Shown here: in pieces, positions 1 through 5,988 of the stretch
Layout of the letters: the number at the start of each line of letters is the position of its first letter
Position numbering within the stretch: position 1 is the first letter of the stretch
Assembly (NCBI GenBank): GCA_003154855.1
Contig: PMEV01000118.1
Location: 1-7,597 of the forward strand
DNA: 7,597 bases
Source: Bryobacterales bacterium
GTDB taxonomy: Bacteria; Acidobacteriota; Terriglobia; Bryobacterales; Bryobacteraceae
Reading direction: 5' to 3'
The notes under the pieces: generated by a model
Database searches by the model: none
What the model was told of the DNA's origin: nothing
Seen by the model: only the letters and a program-made list of their open reading frames with translations
Made by a program: the position numbers and the translations under genes

Positions 1-7
1 ACTAATG

Positions 8-75
8 GCCGCAGATGAACGCCGATAAGCAAAAGCAAGGTGCTTTGAGTGGGTTTATCGGCGTTCATCTGCGGC
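8..75. repeat. Long imperfect-centre hairpin (REP-like palindrome)
   Basis: Bases 8-28 and 55-75 are perfect 21-base inverted copies of each other; the arm begins GCCGCAGATGAACGCC. Inside them, AAAGCA (32-37) and TGCTTT (41-46) form a second short stem with a 3-base loop, so the whole stretch could fold as a two-tier cruciform or RNA hairpin. Words like CGCAGATGAACGC recur in dispersed palindromic repeats of many environmental bacterial genomes (recalled, not searched). There is no T-run directly after it, so it is not a classic terminator. Only one copy is visible here. Confidence 0.8.
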
Positions 76-217
76 TTAGGATGGTTTTTAAGCACTTCTC
101 TGGCCAGAAGATGGTGGGCTTCTTAGTCAGACACGAAAACGCCGAGAATAGTTTGTAACTGCGTGTGTTTCCGTGCGATCGGGAGTGAGGCATATTTCAA
201 TGGCGAGGAATCAGTAA
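76..217. other. Intergenic leader of the 218-757 gene; no clear promoter
   Basis: No gene, RNA or convincing -35/-10 pair with normal spacing was found between the hairpin repeat and the ATG at 218. The only clear signal is a Shine-Dalgarno match GAGGA at 205-209, 8 bases before that ATG. Confidence 0.5.
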
Positions 218-757
218 ATGCAGTTCAAGAGGTTTGCCACCAAACGAGTTTTCGTCATCAGCTCCGTTGTTCTCAGCGCTCTCATTGCGGAGTTCTTTAT
301 CCTTGAGGGCACTGTCGGAATCAGCCTGCCTTCAGACCGCCACTCCGCATTGTCGAGCGTGGAGTTCAAGGTCAAAGGCATGGAGCAACATGTCATCATG
401 CGGAACAAGCGATTCACTGCGGTTGATATCCTGACACCCCACGGCTCCGGTCGCGAGGCTTTGGTGCTTCGGGAATCCTTCTTCGTGGACCTGGAAGAAG
501 GCATTGAGGGCCCCGCAGAGGCTATGGTTACCGTCGAAGCACTGGACGGCGAGAACGTGAGGTGGAGGTTTCAAGAGCCTGGAGAGAGCGGGGAAGTTGT
601 CGCTGGCAACCTGTATAGGGTGAAAAGGGCTGGTTGTTGCGACGCACCGACTACCTATGCGTACTTTTCGTTGGCGGACGGACGGAAGATCCGCACCGAC
701 GAGCATGAGCTATCTGGAGATGAGTTGGAGACTCTGGGCCGATCGATTGGCAAATAG
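218..757 (+). CDS. Unrecognised single-pass membrane-anchored protein, 179 aa
   Basis: I do not recognise this protein. Its N-terminus has basic residues (K4, R5, K9, R10) followed by a hydrophobic stretch at about residues 11-29 (VFVISSVVLSALIAEFFIL). This reads as an uncleaved signal anchor or a signal peptide, leaving about 150 residues outside the cytoplasm. The rest is polar, acidic and probably beta-rich, with no obvious catalytic motif. A vicinal Cys-Cys near residue 139 (in AGCCDAP) is the only notable chemistry. The start is supported by GAGGA at 205-209, 8 bases upstream. The gene is convergent with the KdpD cassette, with 71 bases between the stop codons, so it is probably not part of that operon. 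Existence as a real gene is likely; function is unknown. Confidence 0.72.
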   Translation: MQFKRFATKRVFVISSVVLSALIAEFFILEGTVGISLPSDRHSALSSVEFKVKGMEQHVIMRNKRFTAVDILTPHGSGREALVLRESFFVDLEEGIEGPAEAMVTVEALDGENVRWRFQEPGESGEVVAGNLYRVKRAGCCDAPTTYAYFSLADGRKIRTDEHELSGDELETLGRSIGK

Positions 758-803
758 CTGAGGATGAATTGCATCAACGGTCATCTCGAAACGGGACTGC
801 GAC

Positions 804-826
804 CGGGCGGCGGAGATGGCTGCCCG
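804..826. terminator. Weak hairpin between convergent genes
   Basis: CGGGCGG (804-810) can pair with CTGCCCG (820-826), a 7-bp stem with one G-U pair and a 9-base loop. It lies just past the stop codon of the minus-strand kdpD-like gene and 47 bases past the plus-strand stop. No U-run follows in either direction, so an intrinsic terminator role is only a possibility. Confidence 0.2.
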
Positions 827-828
827 CT

Positions 829-1935
829 TCAAGCTGGCGCGGGGTGGGCGGCGTGGCGCTCGGCGACGATGATGAGGCGGAGATCGGGGGCCAGGCGGAC
901 GATCTGGTGGACGGCGTTGGTGGTGAAGAGGCGCTGCCAGGGCTTGTACTTGGGACGGGCGATGTAGATTTGCGTGGCATGGCTGAGGCGCGCGAAGCCG
1001 ACCAACGTTTCCGCCTCGCTGTCGCCTTCGATCACGCGGGTTTCGATGTGCAGATCGCGGGCGAAGCGCAGGTGGTGCTCGATGGCCTCGGTTTCCCCGG
1101 GGCTGAGCCGGGCGGAGGTGGAGCGCACATGCACGGCCATGCAGTCCGCCTGGAGGAACTCGGCGATGCGCCAGGCGCGCCGGATCAGATTGGCGGTCTC
1201 GGGATGGGCGGTGAGGTGAATGAGAATGCGTTCGCCGGTAGGGAGGGGTGGCCCGATGCGATCGGGATCGACTTCGCGGATCTCGACCTCGTGCGCGGTC
1301 TGCCGCAGGGCCATTTCGCGGAGGGCCACTAAATTCGATTCGCGGAAGAAATTTTCGAGGGCGCGGGAGGCCTTCTCGGGCGCGTAGACGACGCCGCGCT
1401 CGAGGCGGTTGAGCAGCGCGTGCGGGGTCAGATCGATCATGACCACCTGGCCGGCCTGCTTGACGACCCAGTCGGGCACAGTTTCCCGCACACGCACGCC
1501 GGTGATCTGAAAGACCTGATCGTTCAAGCTCTCGAGGTGCTGGACGTTCATGGTGGTGACCACGTCGATGCCCGCGTCCAACAGCCTGAGGACGTCCTCC
1601 CAGCGCTTGGCGTGTTCGGAGCCGGGCACGTTGGTGTGGGCGAACTCGTCGACCAGGCAGACGCGCGGATGGCGGCGCAGGATAGCCTCGGTGTCCATCT
1701 CCTCGAAGCGGGTTCCGCGGTACTCGATCTGGCGGCGGGGAACGATTTCGAGGCCCTGGGCCTTGGCGATGGTGAACTGGCGGCGGTGAGATTCGAAGTA
1801 GCCGACGACCACATCCTGGCCCGCGGCCTTGAGCTGCTGACCTTCCTCGAGCATCTGGTAGGTCTTGCCGACGCCGGCGGCGTAGCCGAGCAGAATCTCG
1901 AGCTTTCCTTTGGCGGCGGCCGGGTCATCGCTCAT
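829..1935 (-). CDS. kdpD: Short KdpD-type protein, copy 2: KdpD ATP-binding domain + Usp domain, no kinase
   Basis: This 368-residue cytoplasmic protein matches the N-terminal part of the K+ sensor KdpD. Residues about 10-215 are the KdpD domain. It has a clean Walker A (GYAAGVGKT, 17-25) and the family-typical Walker B block (VCLVDEFAHTN, 92-102), followed by VTTMNVQHLESL. Residues about 235-360 are Usp-like, but the nucleotide-loop segment reads IARPKYKPWQRLF instead of the usual GxS-type motif. Full KdpD (about 900 aa) continues into four membrane helices and a histidine kinase; both are absent, as in short KdpD proteins known from cyanobacteria and Deinococcus. The ATG at 1935 is preferred over an upstream in-frame start at 2025, which would overlap copy 1. 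It lies 8 bases after the copy 1 stop, with GAGG overlapping that TGA, so translational coupling is likely. Role in K+ response is inferred. Confidence 0.93.
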   Translation of the reverse strand: MSDDPAAAKGKLEILLGYAAGVGKTYQMLEEGQQLKAAGQDVVVGYFESHRRQFTIAKAQGLEIVPRRQIEYRGTRFEEMDTEAILRRHPRVCLVDEFAHTNVPGSEHAKRWEDVLRLLDAGIDVVTTMNVQHLESLNDQVFQITGVRVRETVPDWVVKQAGQVVMIDLTPHALLNRLERGVVYAPEKASRALENFFRESNLVALREMALRQTAHEVEIREVDPDRIGPPLPTGERILIHLTAHPETANLIRRAWRIAEFLQADCMAVHVRSTSARLSPGETEAIEHHLRFARDLHIETRVIEGDSEAETLVGFARLSHATQIYIARPKYKPWQRLFTTNAVHQIVRLAPDLRLIIVAERHAAHPAPA

Positions 1936-1943
1936 GGCGAGCC

Positions 1944-3047
1944 TCAATGCGGGAAGATGCAGACATCGATGCCCTCGGCGTTTCGTATGAGATGGTCGAC
2001 CGGGTTGCCAAATAGGCGGCTCCACAGGCTCTTGCGCAAGCTGTGGCCGATGAAGATGTGGGTGACGTTCTTTTCGCGCGCGAAGCGGAGGATGGCCTCC
2101 ATCGGTTCATCGGAAGCCAGGACCTCGACGATGGCGCCGGCCTCGCGGGCGCTCTCGAGCCGCGCATCGAGCGCCGCTTTGCCGGCGGCGTCGAGCGAAG
2201 TCTGCTGGACATAGACGGCGTACAACTCGCCGGAGAAGCGGCGCGCCAGCCGCGCACCCAGGTCGATCATGGGAAGGAAGTTCGCGCGGGCAGTCAGGCA
2301 GACCAGCACGCGCTCCTGTGTGGAGACCGGCTGCTCGATCCCGTGGTCCCTCAAGTAGGCGGACAGCTCGTGGTCGACCACCTCGGCCGCCACGAGCAAA
2401 GCCATTTCGCGGAGTTGCGACAAGCGCCGGCGCTCGGCGGCAGCCGATTGTTCGTCGGGCTGGCGGCCGATCCGTTCCAGCAACTGCTCGGGCGGCACGT
2501 CGACAATCTCAATCTCGTCGGCGGAGAGAATGAAGCTCCGGGGGACGGTTTCCCGCACCCGCTTTCCGGTGATGTGCTCCACGCTGGCGCGCAGTTCCTC
2601 GATGTACTGGAGGTTGATGGAGGTGACGACGTTGATTCCGGCGGCGAGCAACTCCTGGACATCCTGGTAGCGCTTGCGATTGGGGGCCTGCCGAGGGTTG
2701 TCCTGAGCCAGACCGTCGACCAGGCAGACTTGCGGGCGGCGCGCGAGGATGGCGGGCAGGTTGATGGCATCCTTGCCATTCTCGGAAACGAGCGGAGGGA
2801 CGATTTCCAGGAGCTCGACCACCCGGTCCAGCGCGGGGTCGCGCTTGGTCTGCAAGGCGCCGACGACGACGTCCTCGCCGCGCTCCTTGCGGCGGCGTCC
2901 CTCGTCGAGCATGCGGAACGTTTTTCCGACGCCGGAAGCGTAGCCCAGGAAGACCTTGAGGCGGGCGCGGGATTGCCGGGCCTCCTGGGCCTCGACTTGC
3001 CTCAAAAGCTGGTCGGGATCGGGACGTCTATCCGCGCTGGTAGCCAC
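1944..3047 (-). CDS. kdpD: Short KdpD-type protein, copy 1: KdpD domain with altered Walker B + Usp domain
   Basis: This 367-residue soluble protein is built like its downstream partner: KdpD domain at about 28-225, Usp domain at about 245-367, no membrane segments and no kinase. Walker A is intact (GYASGVGKT, 35-43). The Walker B block reads LVDGLAQDN (109-117), where KdpD proteins normally have LVDELAHTN. The Asp is kept, but Glu, His and Thr are lost, so ATP may be bound without normal turnover (inference). The Usp domain keeps the usual end pattern (FIGHSLRKSLWSRLFGNPVD). The start is a GTG at 3047, 40 bases after the porin stop; a purine-rich AAGGAGAGG lies about 13 bases upstream, a little far. 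The gene lies on the porin strand and probably shares its transcript. It is distant enough from copy 2 to be an old duplicate rather than a fresh repeat. Confidence 0.92.
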   Translation of the reverse strand: MATSADRRPDPDQLLRQVEAQEARQSRARLKVFLGYASGVGKTFRMLDEGRRRKERGEDVVVGALQTKRDPALDRVVELLEIVPPLVSENGKDAINLPAILARRPQVCLVDGLAQDNPRQAPNRKRYQDVQELLAAGINVVTSINLQYIEELRASVEHITGKRVRETVPRSFILSADEIEIVDVPPEQLLERIGRQPDEQSAAAERRRLSQLREMALLVAAEVVDHELSAYLRDHGIEQPVSTQERVLVCLTARANFLPMIDLGARLARRFSGELYAVYVQQTSLDAAGKAALDARLESAREAGAIVEVLASDEPMEAILRFAREKNVTHIFIGHSLRKSLWSRLFGNPVDHLIRNAEGIDVCIFPH

Positions 3048-4180
3048 AGCCGATGCAGAGCCTCTCCTTCGCAGTCTAGCAGCACCGTCACTTGCCGGGC
3101 CGGAGGAGAGCCACCATCCCGAGAAGCAGAGTGGGCTGCGTCCTCGAATTTCCCAACTGGCTGCCGCGATTGAAGAAGGACTGGTTGGACCAGTCGTTGC
3201 GAAATTCCAGCCAGAGCGAGAGCCGGCTGGCCAACGCGTAGGTGCCGGTCAGAGTGGCCTCTTTCATCTTCTGGGGGGCGCCGGTGACGCGGCCGCTTGG
3301 GTCGTTCATCCACTCCAGGCGGGGGCTGATGGCGAGCTTGCTCGCGAGCTGATACTTGGCGGCGCCGGCGAGGCCGTAGATGCGGTAGGTCGGGACGAGC
3401 CTGGGAGTATCTTGCAGGTAATCGGAGTTGAGGTAGAGGCTGGTTTTCGCGTTCGCGTTGAGGAGCAGAACGGAATCCCAGAGATAGCGCATGCCCCGGT
3501 CGAGCGTGTTCTCGTCGGGGCCGCCGTAGTAAGCGTTAGTCCAGGTGAGCTTGGAGACGGTCCAAGCGCCGGTGAGACCCACGGTGCGATAGGTGGCGCC
3601 GGTGACGATGTTATTCCATCCGGCGACCCACTGCGCGCCGAAATTGAAGTGAGTGCCGAAAGGCGCCTTGACTTGCATGCCGAAGTGATAGTTCGGAGTA
3701 CACCAAGAGAAGAGCAGGGAGCGCGAGTAATTCCAGTTATTCTGCGTTTCGATAACCTCGGCGCTCGCGAAGGTGACGAACTTACCGAAATCGAGCTCGA
3801 CGCCTTTCCAGGAGGCTGGCTTTACGTCGATATACGCCTGTTTGAGGAAGCGCATGGGCGTCACGTCCCTCTCGGCGCTGGCCATGATGTCGAAGGCCCG
3901 GCCCACGCCGGCGTCCAGGTGGAAACCTATGGGCTTCGGTGCGTAGTCCAGCGTTATGGAGGCCATATTCAACTCCATCTGGTTAGCCTTGTCGTCGAAG
4001 CCGCGCAGGAGACTGACGTGCCCGGCGGGGTGGTTGAAGCCCAGGCTGAATAGCCGTTCACCATGCCACTGACGTCTACGGGGCCGACCTTCCAAGCCGT
4101 CGGGGGAGGGGCGGGAGAAGGCGCGGGCTGATCGGCGGCCGGCGCGGTCTGAGCCATTCCGGGAATTGCCAGGCACAGCG

Positions 4181-4184
4181 CTAG
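4181..4184. repeat. CTAG target site, first copy
   Basis: CTAG abuts the left terminal repeat of the IS1182-like element and falls inside the porin signal-peptide codons. On the minus strand its TAG also serves as the transposase stop codon. Confidence 0.65.
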
Positions 4185-4205
4185 CAGCCCGTGGCGCAAC
4201 CCCCG
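4185..4205 (+). repeat. Left terminal inverted repeat of the IS1182-like element
   Basis: The first 15 bases match the inward-reading right end at 12 positions, and similarity fades after about 21 bases. It also codes for the last residues of the transposase and, in another frame, for a short N-terminal extension of the porin. Confidence 0.65.
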
Positions 4206-5646
4206 GAAATTCGGTGGCGGCGACGCGGGGCGAGCCGAGATCTGGTTGCGCGGCTCTTGCATAGTGGAGCAGTCCAGATCCGCCGAAGAGGCCGGGCGGC
4301 CATTTTCAACGCGGTATGGAGGCACAGAATCGCGAAAATGAGCTCCGCCTGGCGGTTGTGGAGCTCCCGCGGCGTTCCTGCGCCCAGGCTCCGCCGCAGA
4401 ATCAGACTTAGATTGAACGCCCCAACGTGAATCAACTGGCGCTTCAAAACACTTTCGCGCCCTCGCAGATGCAGCCGCCGCATCCCGCCAGTTTTGTAGC
4501 AGTGTGCAAAGGACCGCTCGACCAACTCCCCGCGCTTCTTTAAGAGCCGCTTGCCGTAAATGCCGCGGACCCGTCGCCGGTTGTCGTAGACCGCCTTCCG
4601 CTCGGCCGCCTTGCCCGCCCACTTGCGCGGCTGGCGCTTCGGCTCCGGAATGTAAGTCCGGGCTGGCACCTCCGCGGTGGCCTGCACCGTGCTGCCGCTG
4701 TGGTAGCCTTTGTCGGCGACCACCTCGTCGATGCCCTGGGGATTGACTCACGGCTCTTCCTTCGGCGCCTGCTCGACTTCCCGCTCGATCAGGTGCGCGA
4801 CCGTCTCACCCGCCTCGGCCAAGGTCTCCCGTATCGTCGTGGTGTCGCCCTGGTCGGCCCCTTGCAGGGTCACCGCGATCACCGCCCCACTCTCCATATC
4901 CACCGCGTGCTCGGCCTTGTGTGCTAGATGCGTGGTTCCGTCCTTCATCTTCGTGATGCGCGCATCCGGATCCGACGGACTCACCCATTCCTTGTTCGAA
5001 CATTTCTTCTTGCGCTTGCGGTCCACGCGCGCCAGATCCTCCCGGGTCGGAGTCTCGATGCCGGATTGCCGAGCCAGCCCGGTGAGAAACTCGTCGTAGC
5101 TGGCGCCGTTGTCGCGCTGCACGATCGAGCGCATGGCCGCGTTGGCTTCCAGGGTCGTGGCATCCACTCCCACCGTCCGGCCTTTCAGCAAACCGCGATC
5201 CGCCAGCAGGCCCAGCACCCACAGGAACACCTTCCGGTGCGTCTCCACATCGATCAGCCGCCGGGGCCGCGAGAGGGTCGAATGATCCGGGGTCTGCTCA
5301 TCCAGGCCGATGCGGAGGAACTGACGCAAGGCCAGCGGGTCGGCTGCGCGCCAGGCGATCCCCCGCTCGGAGTCGAGTCCTTCGAAGTACCCAACCATGA
5401 GCAGACGGAAATACGTTCCCGGCGTCAGCGAGGGGCGTCCATTGTTCTCCGCATAGAAACCGGCGCACTCCTTCTCGGCAAACTTCTCGGCGTCCAGCAA
5501 CTCGTTCACGCGCTCGTAGAACGGATGACCGGGAGCCGTGGCCAGTTTGGTGTGCGTGAGCCAGAGCCGTTCCTGGCGCTGCGGGTGCCCATCGCCATAC
5601 AAACATTTTACTACTGTTATGTTTTACAGACCAGAGGAAACCGCCT

Positions 5647-5667
5647 GCGGACTTTCACCACAGGCTG
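5647..5667 (-). repeat. Right terminal inverted repeat of the IS1182-like element
   Basis: It reads inward on the minus strand as CAGCCTGTGGTGAAAGTCC and matches the left end imperfectly. The 45 bases between it and the TTG start are AT-rich (5603-5636) and include TAAAAT close to the start codon. That could be a -10 element, but no -35 partner is visible. Confidence 0.65.
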
Positions 5668-5671
5668 CTAG
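5668..5671. repeat. CTAG shared between the two insertion sequences
   Basis: This CTAG abuts the IS1182-like right end on one side and the IS701-like left end on the other. It acts as flanking target copy for both elements. Confidence 0.65.
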
Positions 5672-5688
5672 TACTACTGGGTCATAAA
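5672..5688 (+). repeat. Left terminal inverted repeat of the IS701-like element
   Basis: Seventeen bases, identical to the inward-reading right end. With the CTAG outside it, the match is 21 bases. Confidence 0.88.
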
Positions 5689-5988
5689 TAGCGAGTCTCC
5701 CAGGATTGCATGTGGCGCCGGCAAAACGATTCGTCGCTCGGCAGCCCAGAAGGCGTGGAGTAGAGGATATCGACGAGTTACTTTGCCTGGCCGCCGTCGG
5801 CAATCAGTCCGGTGCAGCGATTGATGGGAGCGTTTCTCGATGCTTGGGCCGGCATCGGCTGCGCCGAAACAGGGAAGGCCGGTACCCGGAGGGAACTGGC
5901 GGCTGATGCGGCGTGGCCGAGCCATCGGTAGGCGTCTGCAAACCGGCCGACAAGGCGGTGCCGGAGGAGTCGGCTTTGATGTCGGCGC
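5689..5988. other. Non-coding or passenger segment inside the IS701-like element
   Basis: This 300-base stretch lies between the restored transposase stop and the left terminal repeat. Short open frames exist on both strands (minus 5674-5925, plus 5706-5906). Their translations are Arg/Pro/Gly-rich, lack a recognised motif or good ribosome site, and one runs into the terminal repeat. I see no RNA gene, repeat or promoter in it. Confidence 0.55.

Larger units (their letters stand above)
3088..4262 (-). pseudogene. OmpL-like beta-barrel porin, frameshifted and with an IS-replaced N-terminus
   Basis: The frame ending at 3088 contains a long outer-membrane barrel: alternating aromatic/polar strands such as GFHLDAGVGRAFDIM, WNYSRSLLFSW and FNFGAQWVAGWNN. 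A segment like SLGFNHPAG...NQMELNMASITL is typical of putative beta-barrel porin-2 (OmpL-like) proteins, recalled as neighbours of kdp genes in Acidobacteriota. The signal peptide and mature start (LALCLAIPGMAQ, then a Pro/Ala linker and WKVGPVDVSGMVNGY) sit in another frame. Restoring one base at 4049-4051 gives NGY-FSLGFNHP and joins the two, so this is a single-base deletion or a sequencing error in a T-run. Bases above 4184 belong to the IS1182-like element. The ATG at 4262 lies inside that element and reads in frame into the porin, giving a chimeric leader. Probably non-functional as written. Confidence 0.8.
4181..5602 (-). pseudogene. IS1182-like DDE transposase interrupted by an in-frame TGA
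   Basis: The reading frame codes for 473 residues plus stop, the usual size for this group, but a TGA at 4750-4748 (codon 285) interrupts it. Both halves are in the same frame, so this is a nonsense change (for example CGA to TGA), not a frameshift. The N-terminal half has the InsH/DUF772-type region (GRPSLTPGTYFRLLMVGYFEG, PDHSTLSRPRR) and the first catalytic Asp in VGVDATTLEANAAM (D147). It continues with a Lys/Arg patch and HLAHKAEHAVD. The C-terminal half has the second Asp in VVADKGYHS (D297) and the Glu region GELVERSFAH (E359 or E362). The start is a TTG at 5602, chosen because MYGDGHP resembles family N-termini. A GTG at 4723 could restart the second half but has no good ribosome site. 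The element is probably not autonomous. Confidence 0.87.
4185..5667 (-). mobile_element. IS1182-like insertion sequence, 1483 bp
   Basis: The boundaries come from imperfect terminal inverted repeats: CAGCCCGTGGCGCAA reading inward at 4185 and CAGCCTGTGGTGAAA reading inward from 5667. CTAG lies immediately outside each (4181-4184 and 5668-5671). The element holds one transposase on the minus strand. It sits inside the porin leader and points toward the porin and kdpD-like genes. The family name is from the transposase sequence as I recall it; the broader IS5 superfamily assignment is safer than the subgroup. Confidence 0.75.

Noticed and set aside
200..217. Five-codon frame MARNQ ending TAA directly before the ATG at 218
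   Set aside because: Could be a translated leader, but the same GAGGA lies inside it and serves the longer gene; nothing else supports it.
769..2214. Plus-strand frames at 769-1332 and 1420-2214
   Set aside because: Antisense to the second KdpD copy; compositionally they mirror it and show no motif of their own.
829..3047. Either KdpD gene as a full sensor histidine kinase
   Set aside because: Neither has membrane helices, an H-box or an ATPase domain, and no kinase fragment lies downstream.
2043..4053. Long plus-strand frames at 2043-3173 and 2956-4053
   Set aside because: They lie antisense to the KdpD copies and the porin, have no family resemblance and are expected in GC-rich coding DNA.
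3088..4176. Start at 4176 for the porin (MPGNSRNGSD...)
   Set aside because: The Arg-rich N-terminus is out-of-frame reading of the signal peptide and linker; the barrel frame only becomes family-like from about 4053.
5674..5925. Passenger gene in the IS701-like element
   Set aside because: The short frames lack ribosome sites and recognisable sequence, and one ends inside the terminal repeat.
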